A stretch of 64,000 nucleotides of DNA, taken from the NCBI RefSeq assembly GCF_004137765.1, contig NZ_NOIS01000004.1, forward strand, positions 1 through 64,000. Direction: 5' to 3'. The notes below the pieces were generated by a model that saw only the letters and a program-made list of their open reading frames with translations, ran no database searches and was not told the DNA's origin. Shown one piece after another: positions 8,593-17,838 of this stretch. How positions within the stretch are numbered: the stretch's first letter is position 1; each line of letters begins with the position of its first letter. The translations under genes were made by a program, and so were the position numbers. This DNA is from Rothia uropygialis (GTDB lineage Bacteria; Actinomycetota; Actinomycetes; Actinomycetales; Micrococcaceae).

Positions 8593-9873
8593 CTATCGTT
8601 TCTGAACAAGCTCAAGTGCTTGCTGAAGATCGCTCCACAAGTCCTCGACGTCCTCGATGCCCACCGACAGGCGGAGCAATGACTCACTGACGCTCTGCGC
8701 CTCGTTGGAATGCCGGCGACGACGCTCGATCAGGGATTCCACGCCGCCCAACGACGTTGCCGGCGTCCAGAGGCTCAGGGCGTCGACCACGCGCTCGGTA
8801 GTTTCCGCATCGGCGTCGAGAGTCGCTGAGAGGACCGAACCGAAATTACTCATCTGTGCTTTGGCGCGCTCATGTCCGCGATCGGTCGGAAGTCCCGGGT
8901 AACGCACTTCGGCAACCGCGGGATGCTCGCTCAGGCGCTCGGCCAGAATCTGTGCCGATGAGGAAGACTGTTTGATGCGCAAGGACAGAGTCCTCAGTCC
9001 TCGAAGTCCCAGCCACGCTTCGACCGGTCCGGCGATCGCCCCGGATAGCGAACGCTCGGCCAGAGTGGACTTCCGCAGCCGAGGGTCGCGGGTGACGACG
9101 GCGCCCAGAATCACGTCAGAGTGTCCGGCCAGGTATTTGGTTGCAGAATGCACGACGAAGTCCGCTCCCCATTCAAGAGGGCGTTGCACCAGCGGCGTTG
9201 CGAAAGTGTTGTCCACCGCGGTCCGGACTCCCAATCCTCGTGCCGCGGCGAGCAGTGTCGGCAGATCAGCGACCTCGAGCATGGGGTTGGTAGGACTTTC
9301 CAGCCACAACAACACATACGGAGCTTCGGCGCCCTGAGCCGGTTCGGGAAGAGACCGGGCCTGCTGAGTCAGTACCTCGATGACGTGATCCGTGTCTTCG
9401 ATCGGAACCTCGACCAGCGTGCAAATTCCGCGTTGCTCCATCTGCCGCACCAACGACATGGAGCCCAGGTACGTATGCTCCGGCATGACGATGACGGATC
9501 CTACCGGGACCTGACCGACGACCGCCGCGACCGCGCCCATACCGGAGCCGAAGAGAAGTGCAGGCAATTCCGAGCCTTCGAGCGAGGAAAGCACCCCTTC
9601 GAAGTCCTCCCACGTCGGGTTCGTGAACCGCCCGTATGCTCGGTCCTCGGGCAGGATGGGGCCCGCACCGTGAAATGTGGAAGACAGGACGATCGGCGAG
9701 TTGACCGGGGCATCGTGTTCTGAGGCAGGACGGCCTGCCGAAACGACCAGGGTTTCCCGCGACCACGGGGAAGATGCTTCCGTGCCTTCACGCTCGGCGC
9801 GGCGCTCTTCCGCAACGACCTCCTCGGGCTCGTGCCCCTTGCGTCCGTGGATATCCGAAGAATTTTGCTGCAT
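8593..9873 (-). CDS. trans-sulfuration family PLP enzyme (cystathionine gamma-synthase/lyase-like)
   Basis: This is a 426-residue Cys/Met-metabolism PLP-dependent enzyme. An atypically long polar N-terminus (~40 residues) precedes the fold. The cofactor Lys is Lys246 in 'HSATKYLAGHSD', Asp221 in 'AVDNTFATPLVQ' contacts the pyridine nitrogen, and 'YGRFTNPTW' gives the Tyr/Arg phosphate-binding strand. The exact reaction (gamma-synthase, gamma-lyase or beta-lyase) cannot be told from sequence alone. 'TSLGGVESLIE' is the conserved C-terminal substrate-binding segment. No other Met/Cys biosynthesis gene lies next to it. Confidence 0.88.
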   Translation of the reverse strand: MQQNSSDIHGRKGHEPEEVVAEERRAEREGTEASSPWSRETLVVSAGRPASEHDAPVNSPIVLSSTFHGAGPILPEDRAYGRFTNPTWEDFEGVLSSLEGSELPALLFGSGMGAVAAVVGQVPVGSVIVMPEHTYLGSMSLVRQMEQRGICTLVEVPIEDTDHVIEVLTQQARSLPEPAQGAEAPYVLLWLESPTNPMLEVADLPTLLAAARGLGVRTAVDNTFATPLVQRPLEWGADFVVHSATKYLAGHSDVILGAVVTRDPRLRKSTLAERSLSGAIAGPVEAWLGLRGLRTLSLRIKQSSSSAQILAERLSEHPAVAEVRYPGLPTDRGHERAKAQMSNFGSVLSATLDADAETTERVVDALSLWTPATSLGGVESLIERRRRHSNEAQSVSESLLRLSVGIEDVEDLWSDLQQALELVQKR

Positions 9874-9953
9874 AGTCCACAGGCTACCCGGAGCACCGCG
9901 GCGATCCCGGTTGGGCGCTCATATGCCTCCAATGATTTCGATAGGCTACGAGA

Positions 9954-10637
9954 GTGACTTCAGAGCTCCATTACTCCCCGGCAACCAACGCTCCCCCACG
10001 TCCTGGCATTTTCATTGTCTTCGAGGGCGGAGACGGCAGTGGGAAGTCGACCCAAGCCCGGATCCTGGAGACGCGGATTCGTGAGGAAATCAAGTGCGAG
10101 GTTCTCCTCACCCGCGAGCCCGGAGGCACGGAAATCGGCGAGAAGATTCGGTCCTTGGTCTTGGAGCAGGGTCAGGGGCAGATAGATGCCCGTACCGAAG
10201 CCCTTCTGTACGCGGCTTCCCGGTCAGCGCACACGCATCAGGTCGTTGCCCCAGCGCTCGAGCGTGGCGCGATCGTCGTCTGTGATCGTTACATCGACTC
10301 CTCGGCCGCATACCAGGGGGCCGGTCGCGGACTCGGAGAACGTCCCGTCACCGAGCTTTCCCGGTGGGCCACCGAAAACCTTCTTCCCGACCTCACGGTA
10401 TTTCTTTCGGTCGGGGTCTCGGACGCCCGGCGGCGAGTCACGTCCCGTGGAGCGGCCGACCGGCTCGAGGCAGAACCGGACTCGTTCCATGCCCGGGTCC
10501 GCGATTCCTTTCACTCGCTGGCGCAGAGCACCGATTCCGCTCGCGTCACGATCAACGGCGGAGGAGAGATCGACGACGTCGCCGACCGGGTGTGGAACGC
10601 CGTCGCGCCACTACTGGCGGCGGGTGAGCCGCGATGA
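9954..10637 (+). CDS. tmk: thymidylate kinase
   Basis: This 227-residue dTMP kinase makes dTDP. The P-loop is 'FEGGDGSGKST' (residues ~23-33). The DRX motif is seen as 'VVCDRYIDSSAAYQG' and the substrate Arg segment as 'LTREPGGTEIGE'. The start is GTG at 9954. It overlaps holB by four bases, the usual actinobacterial tmk-holB pair. Confidence 0.95.
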   Translation: MTSELHYSPATNAPPRPGIFIVFEGGDGSGKSTQARILETRIREEIKCEVLLTREPGGTEIGEKIRSLVLEQGQGQIDARTEALLYAASRSAHTHQVVAPALERGAIVVCDRYIDSSAAYQGAGRGLGERPVTELSRWATENLLPDLTVFLSVGVSDARRRVTSRGAADRLEAEPDSFHARVRDSFHSLAQSTDSARVTINGGGEIDDVADRVWNAVAPLLAAGEPR

Positions 10638-11782
10638 GCGTGTGGGACCAGTTGGTCGGACAGGACCAGGCAGTCCAGCAATTGCGCCGGGCCGCATCTT
10701 CTGAGCAACCGCCTCATGCCTGGTTGTTCACGGGACCTCCCGGCTCCGGCCGATCCATCGCGGCGAGGTCCCTCGCGGCCGCTTTGCTCTGCGAGAAGCC
10801 GGATCCCGCCGAGCGCGGCTGCGGCGAATGCAAATCCTGCCGCACCGCCATGACGGGTGCACACGCGGACGTCACCAACTTCGCAACCGAAAACGTCAGC
10901 ATCAAGATCGAGGAAGCACGCGACCTCGTGGTCAAGGCCCAGGACCGTCCTTCGGTGGGTCGTTGGCGGATCATGATCGTCGAAGACGCGGACCGCATGC
11001 CCGAACGCACCTCGAACGTGCTCCTCAAGGCCATTGAGGAACCGCCTCCCCACACCATCTGGTTGCTCTGCGCGCCGAGCCCCATCGACGTCTTGGTCAC
11101 GATCCGTTCGAGATGCCGCGCAATCACCCTCAAGGTTCCCACGGCCGAGGAAGTCGCTGGGCTCTTGTCTCGCCGAGATCACGTAGATCCGGAGACCGCG
11201 CAGCAGGCGGCACGCCTGGCCCAAGGACATATTGGAATCGCCCGGCGGCTGGCGTTGTACCCGGAAGCCAAAGCCCGTCGTGAAGACGTGGTTCGACTCC
11301 CCCTGGGGTTGGCGGGCATCAGCTCGGCGGTCGCCGCTGCGGATCGTCTGATTTCAACGGCCGAGGCAGAGGCATCCGCCGATGCCGACGAGCGCAATGA
11401 CCGAGAAAAAGCTGACCTCTTAATCACTCTCGGCGCCCCCGAATCGGGCCGGGTTCCGCCGACCATCAAAGCCGCCGTACGCCGACTCGAAGAAGATCAG
11501 AAGCGCCGAGCCAAGCGAATACAGGTAGATACCTTGGATCGTTTTCTCATTGATCTATCTACCTTCTACCGCGATGTGCTGACGCTTCAGCTCAAAACGG
11601 GCTCGCAACTGATCAATCACCATTTGGAACGCGAGCTGAGCGATTATGCGGTCAATTCCAGCGCGGAACGAACCCTCGAACAGATCGACACGATCAATCT
11701 CACACGGCGCCGGATTTCCACGAACGTCAGCCCACGATTGGCCTTCGAAGCGATGGCGGCCAGCTTGATACTGCGCCACTGA
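10634..11782 (+). CDS. holB: DNA polymerase III subunit delta'
   Basis: This 382-residue clamp-loader subunit has an AAA+ P-loop-like segment 'FTGPPGSGRSIAARSL' in which the usual GKT Lys-Thr is Arg-Ser, as is normal for the non-hydrolysing delta' subunit. The zinc-binding module 'CGECKSCRTAMTGAH' is present, as is the sensor region 'NVLLKAIEEPPPHT' and the 'SPIDVLVTIRSRCR' SRC motif. It acts with DnaX and delta to load the beta clamp at the replication fork. The start ATG overlaps the tmk stop codon (ATGA). Confidence 0.94.
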   Translation: MSVWDQLVGQDQAVQQLRRAASSEQPPHAWLFTGPPGSGRSIAARSLAAALLCEKPDPAERGCGECKSCRTAMTGAHADVTNFATENVSIKIEEARDLVVKAQDRPSVGRWRIMIVEDADRMPERTSNVLLKAIEEPPPHTIWLLCAPSPIDVLVTIRSRCRAITLKVPTAEEVAGLLSRRDHVDPETAQQAARLAQGHIGIARRLALYPEAKARREDVVRLPLGLAGISSAVAAADRLISTAEAEASADADERNDREKADLLITLGAPESGRVPPTIKAAVRRLEEDQKRRAKRIQVDTLDRFLIDLSTFYRDVLTLQLKTGSQLINHHLERELSDYAVNSSAERTLEQIDTINLTRRRISTNVSPRLAFEAMAASLILRH

Positions 11783-11826
11783 GCCTGCTGGCCCAAAGAT
11801 ATTCGTTTTTATCTCCCGCCAAACGG

Positions 11827-11851
11827 CCCCGTGCCTCAGAGAGGCGCGGGG
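11827..11851. terminator. hairpin terminator between holB and the DUF711 gene
   Basis: An 11-bp stem (11827-11837 with 11841-11851, one G-U pair) lies between convergent genes. No long T run is visible on either strand. Confidence 0.55.
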
Positions 11852-11877
11852 TCGAGGCCGGAGGAGTTCTCCATCAT

Positions 11878-13239
11878 TCAGTTTCGAAAGCCGTGGACGG
11901 GCGACGGAATATGGCCGGCCCGCTTGACGAATACCTCCGATGAGCCCTGATGCGCAGGCATAACGGGTGCCCGCCCCAGCAGACCCCCGAATTCGACGAC
12001 GTCGCCCACACCCAATCCGACGGCGGGGATCACCCGAACCGCCGTCGTTTTGTGGTTCATGACCCCGATGGCCGCCTCGTCCGCGATCATCGCCGACAGC
12101 GTCGCGGCGGTCGTATCGCCAGGGACGGCCACCATGTCCAGCCCGACGGAACAGATCGCGGTCATGGCCTCGAGCTTGTCGAGCGTGATGTCACCGGAAG
12201 CAGCCGCCTCGATCATCCCGATATCTTCTGAAATCGGAATGAACGATCCGGACAGGCCACCGACACGCGAGCAAGCCATCAGCCCACCCTTCTTCATGGC
12301 GTCGTTAAGCAACGCCAGGGCTGCGGTGGTTCCGTGAGTTCCGACGACTTCAAGTCCCATTTCTTCCAGGACACGTGCCACGGAGTCCCCGACCTCGGCC
12401 GTGGGGGCCAAGGACAAATCGACGATGCCGAAGGAGACACCAAGGCGTTCCGCGGCCAAGTTGCCCACCAGCTGACCGACGCGCGTGATCTTGAAAGCGG
12501 CCTTCTTGATGGTCTCCGCACAGGCATTCAATGACGCGCCGGGAACCTTCTCGAGCGCGCGTTTGACGACGCCGGGACCGGAAACACCCACGCTGACGAC
12601 GCAGTCGGACTCCTCTACGCCGTGGAATGCCCCGGCCATGAATGGGTTGTCCGATACGGCATTCGCGAAGACGACCAGTTTGGCGCAGCCGAAACCGTGG
12701 GCATCCGCGGTGAGGTCCGCGGTCTGGCGAATAACCTGTCCCATCTCCTGGACGGCATCCATGTTGATGCCGGCGCGCGACGAGCCGATGTTGACAGATG
12801 AACACACGACATCCGTCTCCGCCAGCGCCTGCGGTATTGAGGCCATGAGCCTCCGGTCGGATTCAGTCTGGCCTTTGTCGACCAGGGCCGAAAATCCTCC
12901 GATGAAATCGACCCCTACCGCTCGAGCCGCCCGGTCGAGGGTGCGCGCGTAGTCAAGGTACTCGCTATCGCCCGAGGCCCCGGCTACGATCGCGATGGGC
13001 GTCACGGCGATGCGCTTGTTTATGATCGGAATGCCCAGCTCGGCCTCGATCCCCTGAGCGACGCGTACGAGGTCCTTGGCACGGCCGGTGATCTTGTCGT
13101 AAATCTTTTGGCGGGCTCTCGCCCCATCCGAATCGATGCAGTCGAGCAGAGAAATGCCCATGGTGACCGTCCGGATGTCGAGCTTGTCCTCCTCGATCAT
13201 CTGGATGGTTTCAAGAATATTTGCGTTGGTATCGATCAT
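11878..13239 (-). CDS. PFL family protein, DUF711 (UPF0210)
   Basis: This is a 453-residue DUF711/UPF0210 protein, a family related to pyruvate formate-lyase folds but without demonstrated activity that I can name. Recognisable blocks are '[20 protein letters not shown]', '[19 protein letters not shown]' and '[18 protein letters not shown]'. It lies 11 bases after an ACT-domain gene of the same strand. DUF711 and this type of ACT protein occur as a pair in many bacteria, suggesting the ACT protein regulates the larger one. Confidence 0.88.
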   Translation of the reverse strand: MIDTNANILETIQMIEEDKLDIRTVTMGISLLDCIDSDGARARQKIYDKITGRAKDLVRVAQGIEAELGIPIINKRIAVTPIAIVAGASGDSEYLDYARTLDRAARAVGVDFIGGFSALVDKGQTESDRRLMASIPQALAETDVVCSSVNIGSSRAGINMDAVQEMGQVIRQTADLTADAHGFGCAKLVVFANAVSDNPFMAGAFHGVEESDCVVSVGVSGPGVVKRALEKVPGASLNACAETIKKAAFKITRVGQLVGNLAAERLGVSFGIVDLSLAPTAEVGDSVARVLEEMGLEVVGTHGTTAALALLNDAMKKGGLMACSRVGGLSGSFIPISEDIGMIEAAASGDITLDKLEAMTAICSVGLDMVAVPGDTTAATLSAMIADEAAIGVMNHKTTAVRVIPAVGLGVGDVVEFGGLLGRAPVMPAHQGSSEVFVKRAGHIPSPVHGFRN

Positions 13240-13250
13240 GCTCGGGCGCC

Positions 13251-13520
13251 CTAAAGTGTGTGCATCGCGTCGAATATGGCCTCGGACTGGATCCTGACCT
13301 CGACCCGGGCCGCTTGCCCTATAGGCTTCATGGCCGCCTGGATGTCCTCGATGGTCTGTTGAGACTCGTCGAACTCACCCTGCATGATCATGGTGAAATA
13401 TCCATCCATGAGGGTCTGGGAAACGTTGAGGATGTTCACGTGACGATCGGCCAATCCCGTGGAGACAGCGGCAATGATGCCTTCGTGATCCAGGCCCGTC
13501 ACGGTGAGAATTATTTTCAT
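13251..13520 (-). CDS. ACT domain-containing protein (UPF0237)
   Basis: This is an 89-residue single ACT domain ('[20 protein letters not shown]'), the ligand-binding fold that usually senses amino acids. It is the promoter-proximal partner of the DUF711 gene (11-base gap). The ATG at 13520 is chosen as it begins exactly at the first beta strand and follows AGAAAGAGC; a longer frame upstream has no domain content. Confidence 0.88.
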   Translation of the reverse strand: MKIILTVTGLDHEGIIAAVSTGLADRHVNILNVSQTLMDGYFTMIMQGEFDESQQTIEDIQAAMKPIGQAARVEVRIQSEAIFDAMHTL

Positions 13521-13612
13521 GGTGCTCTTTCTGAGTGATCGCGGGTTGCCAGAGGTTTGCGCGGCCCCGGGGCAGGCTCGGTCGGCTCGAGCGGGCCAGT
13601 TCATTAAATCAC

Positions 13613-14896
13613 TCAGAGAGGCCCTGTTCCGGATTTCTCTCTGGAGCTCGTGGCACCGCCAGCGGCCCGCTGCCGCCCGAGCCGCATTCCTTTTTCACGC
13701 TTGAGCTGCCTCTTTTGCTCTGAGGTCGCTCCCACGGCACCGGCCGGAGCATCGTCCGGGTCCGGGCCATACGTCTTGCGCAGCGAATAACGCCCGTCTT
13801 CGTGAACGGACTCCCCGGTCCGGCGTAGATCATTGGGCTTGCCCCGGGAATCGAAGGCCACGCCAATCCACCGCGAGCGGGGGTCTGAGTCAATGAACAT
13901 CGCTTTGAAGAACAAGGTCAGGGGCACCGCGAGGATCGCGCCGAGAGGGCCCACGATTGCCGCCCAGAAGATCAAGGAAACGAACGTGACAGTGGTGTTG
14001 AGCCCGACAGCGTCCCCCGTAATTTTGGGCTGAATCACGGACTGGGCCACGAAGTTGATGACCGAGTACAGCACAATAACCCAGACCGCTGTGGCCGGTC
14101 CGCCGGCGAGAAGTCCCAAGAGTGCCGGAGGGATCAAGCCGATGACGAACCCGATGTTCGGGATGTAGTTGGTGACGAAGGAGAAAACGCCCCAGGTAAA
14201 GGCCAGCGGAACGCCCAGAAGCATCAGGGCCACGGTGTCCAAGACAGCGACAATCGCGCCGAATACCGTATTGACTACCCAGTATTTCGAGGTTCGGTGA
14301 CTGAAGTCCGCGTATGCCTCCCCCAGGCCCGGCTTGGCTTTGCTGATCTCCGATCGACGGCCGGGAATGATGGTGGCGTCGATGAAGAGAAAGGCCATGA
14401 CCATCACGAGCACGAAGAGCTGGGATCCGGCCGAAGAAAGCCCGCTCAGAACCGTGGTAGCTGCGCTGATGATGCGGCTGGGCTGCAGGTACTCGAGCAA
14501 CGAGTCTCCCACGTCGGTCTCGCTGAGACCATAATCGCTCAGCCAGTGTCTGGCTTCCTGGTAGAGAGCAGCAAATTTACCGCTGTAACTGGGCAAAGTC
14601 TCGGCCAGCTGGACGACAGAGACGACCATCGACCCGATGATGGCCAGAAGTATTGCATAGAGGAAAAGGGCCACCAAGAGCGTCGACAGCCAGCGAGGAA
14701 CCTTCCGGTCGGCGAGCCACAGACGCATCGGCCGTACGGCGACGACCAAAGAGTATGCAAGGAACATCGGCCCGAAAATGTCCGAGATGAATTTGAGCCC
14801 GCCCATGAATACGACGAGGGCTGCGAGCGCAACCAGCCCTACGACGCCCAGAGGCAAGCCTGCGCCGCGTCGCGACTGCTGATCCTGATGACTCAT
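13613..14896 (-). CDS. AI-2E family transporter / predicted permease
   Basis: This is a ~427-residue polytopic membrane protein of the AI-2E (PerM/YdiK) family. There are about eight hydrophobic segments: two at the N-terminus after the polar start, a large loop around residues ~95-165, then a C-terminal cluster with the family signature 'GAIVAVLDTVALMLLGVPLAFTWG' region and 'FVTNYIPNIGFVIGLIPP'. The C-terminal ~80 residues are polar and cytoplasmic. The substrate is not known. I use the ATG at 14896 (GGAG 12 bases upstream); a GTG at 14971 would add 25 polar residues but has no visible ribosome binding site. It follows manA on the same strand. Confidence 0.85.
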   Translation of the reverse strand: MSHQDQQSRRGAGLPLGVVGLVALAALVVFMGGLKFISDIFGPMFLAYSLVVAVRPMRLWLADRKVPRWLSTLLVALFLYAILLAIIGSMVVSVVQLAETLPSYSGKFAALYQEARHWLSDYGLSETDVGDSLLEYLQPSRIISAATTVLSGLSSAGSQLFVLVMVMAFLFIDATIIPGRRSEISKAKPGLGEAYADFSHRTSKYWVVNTVFGAIVAVLDTVALMLLGVPLAFTWGVFSFVTNYIPNIGFVIGLIPPALLGLLAGGPATAVWVIVLYSVINFVAQSVIQPKITGDAVGLNTTVTFVSLIFWAAIVGPLGAILAVPLTLFFKAMFIDSDPRSRWIGVAFDSRGKPNDLRRTGESVHEDGRYSLRKTYGPDPDDAPAGAVGATSEQKRQLKREKGMRLGRQRAAGGATSSREKSGTGPL

Positions 14897-14987
14897 CGCC
14901 GTGGGAGTCTCCGTTTCTCTTCTACCCGTTCGGTGGTTGACCCGGTGCATGGGCTTGGACTCGCCGTCCACCGGTTTTTGTCAGTGG

Positions 14988-16199
14988 TTAGGCGCAGGTC
15001 GCGACGTATGCTCGGCCGTTGCCCGTGAATTCCAGCGTGTCTTCAGAACCACTGTGCAACACGGATTCCGTCCCGCGCAGGCTGAAGTTTTCTCCGGCTC
15101 CCGAAATGCCGAACTCGCCGTCTATACACAAGATCGCGGCAAGACCATCGCATGGGTACTCTACGGGCGCGTCCTGTGCAACGTCGATCTGGGCAACGCT
15201 CAGCCGAGGGTCCCACAATTCATAGCGAGCGACCCCAGGCTTCTGCTGCTTCGGCAGGCGGAGTTCCGGAGCAGGCTGATCCTCGATGAGGACCGAGAGC
15301 ATTTCCTTGACGTCGATGTGCTTGGGTGTGAGGCCGGCGCGCATCACGTTGTCGGACGGGTTCATGATCTCGACCGCAGTGCCCTGGAGATAAGCGTGTA
15401 CTTGCCCGTGGGGGGTATACGCGGATTCTCCGGGTTTGAGGAAAAGCTGGTTCATGGCCACTGCTACGAGCAGTCCGCGGTCCCCCGGATAGGCGTCATG
15501 CACCAGGAGGATGAGGTCGGCCAGAGCGTCAAGCTCGAATCCGGGTTGCTCGCGACGCTCGGCGGCGCCCTCCTCTTCGAACGGGTGAGCAAGGCTCCAA
15601 TCCATCGCTGCATTCACGGTGGCGTCCAAAGCGACCGAAGAGCTCGTCTCATCCTTGGCGAAAATGGCCGTGATGATGTCGGCGGCGTTGTAATCCGCCA
15701 TTTCGGCGAGCCACGTCAGATTCAGTTTTTTTGCGATGTCCTTGAGGTCAAGCGCGGGCCGGATACCTGTGAGGATTCGAAGCGGCGAATACGCGATGAC
15801 CGTCTCCGGTTTTGATTGGCGATCCTTGTAATTGCGCTCCTGCGCATCCAGCGCGATGCCGGCCGCCTCCTCCCGTTCATACCCCTCAGCAGCCTGCGCT
15901 TCGGAAGGGTGCACCTGCAACGACAGCGGTGACTCGATGGCCAGGATCTTGAAGAGGAACGGGAATTCGGTCGTACCGCTCGGAAGCAGCCCCTCCGGAT
16001 CGTCGCTGACGAGTTCAGCCAGAGAGCGCTCCCCTTGCGCAGTCTGGATCATGGACGGCGCTTTCGGGTGAGCACCGACCCACAGCTCGGCCTCGGGCTC
16101 GGCGGCGGGATATTCTGCGCCACGGAGTTTAGGAAGCGTGTCCCGGGTGCCCCAGGCATAATTCTGGATTGGATTTACCATCTTCAATAGCTGCCCCAT
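14988..16199 (-). CDS. manA: mannose-6-phosphate isomerase, class I
   Basis: This ~403-residue type I phosphomannose isomerase is a zinc cupin enzyme interconverting fructose-6-P and mannose-6-P. Metal-ligand motifs are 'LSLQVHPSEAQA', 'KPETVIAYSPL' and 'YTPHGQVHAYLQGTAVEIM'. 'NPIQNYAWGTRDTL' near the N-terminus is the family start block. The start may be the ATG at 16199 or the one at 16181; neither has a strong ribosome binding site. It is divergent from the phosphomannomutase gene, so the two steps toward GDP-mannose sit back to back. Confidence 0.92.
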   Translation of the reverse strand: MGQLLKMVNPIQNYAWGTRDTLPKLRGAEYPAAEPEAELWVGAHPKAPSMIQTAQGERSLAELVSDDPEGLLPSGTTEFPFLFKILAIESPLSLQVHPSEAQAAEGYEREEAAGIALDAQERNYKDRQSKPETVIAYSPLRILTGIRPALDLKDIAKKLNLTWLAEMADYNAADIITAIFAKDETSSSVALDATVNAAMDWSLAHPFEEEGAAERREQPGFELDALADLILLVHDAYPGDRGLLVAVAMNQLFLKPGESAYTPHGQVHAYLQGTAVEIMNPSDNVMRAGLTPKHIDVKEMLSVLIEDQPAPELRLPKQQKPGVARYELWDPRLSVAQIDVAQDAPVEYPCDGLAAILCIDGEFGISGAGENFSLRGTESVLHSGSEDTLEFTGNGRAYVATCA

Positions 16200-16313
16200 A
16201 GTCATCAATCCAACCACACGTCTTCTCGAGAGCGCAGTATCCGTGAGCGGGTGTGAGAGCGGCCACGACCGTGCACAGCAAGTTTTCGAAGTGCGGCACC
16301 GTAGAATCTCAGC

Positions 16314-17729
16314 GTGAGCATTAACCTAGAAGAGTCATTCAAGGCCTACGACGTCCGCGGAATCGTGGGGGAAACCATAACTCATGCGACCGTTCGAGCA
16401 ACGGGAGCGGCTTTCGTCGATGTTCTTGGCCTAACCGGAAAAACCGTCCTGGTCGGCGGAGATATGCGCCCTTCCTCTCCCGAATTCATCGACGAGTTCG
16501 CAGCGGGAGCGACGGCGCGGGGAGCCGATGTTCTGAAGATCGGTCTGATCTCCACGGATGAGCTGTATTTTGCCTGTGGTGTTTTCGACGCTCCCGGCGT
16601 TACCTTCACGGCTTCGCACAACCCCGCCGAGTACAACGGCATGAAAATGGCCAAGGCCGGGGCGGTCCCGGTCTCCTCCGAAACCGGGTTGTTCGAGATC
16701 CGTGATGCGGCCCAGAAGTACTTGAGCGAAGGCGTGACTTCGGTCGAGAATACGGGGACCGTGAAGGAGCGTGACATCCTCGCGGACTACGCAAAGTACC
16801 TCCGTGACTTGGTGGATCTCGCCGGAATTCGCAGATTGAAGGTCGTCGTCGATGCGGGCAACGGAATGGCCGGAAAAACCACACCTGCCGTGCTCGGCGA
16901 CTCGGTGCTGGACGCGTTGCCGCTCGACATCAGCCCGTTGTACTTCGAGCTCGACGGCACTTTCCCTAACCATCCGGCCAATCCCCTCGAGCCGGCCAAT
17001 CTGCGCGACCTGCAGGCCGCCGTCGTCGAACAGGGTGCCGACATCGGGCTTGCCTTCGACGGAGATGCCGATCGTTGCTTCGTCATCGACGAGAAAGGCC
17101 AACCGGTGACCCCTTCCGCGATTGCCGCGCTGGTTGCCGAGCGCGAGATCGATCGCGCGAACGCCGACGGGAATTCCGAACCGGTCATCATCTACAATCT
17201 GATCACCTCAAAAGCCGTGCCCGAGCTCGTCGAGGCGAAAGGTGGCCGTCCCGTCAAAACGCGCGTGGGCCATTCCTTCATCAAAGGCGTTATGGCCAGC
17301 GAAAAAGGAGTCTTCGGCGGTGAGCACTCGGCTCACTACTATTTCAAGGACTTCTTCAACGCGGACACCGGCATGCTCGCAGCCATGCACGTGCTCGCTG
17401 CGCTCGGGACGCAGGACCAACCGCTGTCCGAGCTGGCTGCGAAGTACGCGCCTTATGTGGCTTCCGGGGAGATCAATTCAAAGATCGAAGACAAGGCGGC
17501 CGCGGTCCAGCGGGTTCGTAAGGCTCTGTCGGATCAGCCGGTAGACGTGGATGACATGGACGGCACGACTTTCACTCACCGGTCCGAAGGATGGTGGTTC
17601 AATCTCCGCCCTTCGAACACCGAGCCGTTCCTGCGCCTGAACGTTGAGGCACCGGATCAGGCCACGATGGAGCGTGTCCGGGATTTCGCTCTGGACCTGG
17701 TTCGGCAGCAGCCGACCAAGCCGTCCTAG
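16314..17729 (+). CDS. manB: phosphomannomutase/phosphoglucomutase
   Basis: This 471-residue alpha-D-phosphohexomutase has the phospho-serine in 'FTASHNPAEYNGMK' near residue 103, the metal loop 'LAFDGDADRCFVID', the sugar-binding loop 'FGGEHSAHYYFKD' and the phosphate-binding loop 'LRPSNTEPFLRLN'. It converts mannose-6-P to mannose-1-P for GDP-mannose and mannosylated envelope glycans. The start is GTG at 16314. It is divergent from manA. Confidence 0.94.
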   Translation: MSINLEESFKAYDVRGIVGETITHATVRATGAAFVDVLGLTGKTVLVGGDMRPSSPEFIDEFAAGATARGADVLKIGLISTDELYFACGVFDAPGVTFTASHNPAEYNGMKMAKAGAVPVSSETGLFEIRDAAQKYLSEGVTSVENTGTVKERDILADYAKYLRDLVDLAGIRRLKVVVDAGNGMAGKTTPAVLGDSVLDALPLDISPLYFELDGTFPNHPANPLEPANLRDLQAAVVEQGADIGLAFDGDADRCFVIDEKGQPVTPSAIAALVAEREIDRANADGNSEPVIIYNLITSKAVPELVEAKGGRPVKTRVGHSFIKGVMASEKGVFGGEHSAHYYFKDFFNADTGMLAAMHVLAALGTQDQPLSELAAKYAPYVASGEINSKIEDKAAAVQRVRKALSDQPVDVDDMDGTTFTHRSEGWWFNLRPSNTEPFLRLNVEAPDQATMERVRDFALDLVRQQPTKPS

Positions 17730-17775
17730 TCCACTCGATCGAGAACCCGGCGCGGACTATCGCCGGGAGATAGCC

Positions 17776-17827
17776 AACGACGCCGCCCGGCCGCATTCCA
17801 CAATGGAAGCGGCCGGGCGGCGTCGTT
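17776..17827. terminator. bidirectional terminator between manB and pckG
   Basis: A 19-bp perfect stem (17776-17794 with 17809-17827) lies between the convergent genes. The loop contains a further short inverted repeat, so almost the whole element can fold. Confidence 0.8.
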
Positions 17828-17838
17828 GTCAACGGAGG

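Noticed and set aside
13614-13723. Small plus-strand frames between the ACT gene and the AI-2E permease
   Set aside because: They overlap the permease 3' end or the ACT leader and show no ribosome binding site or domain.
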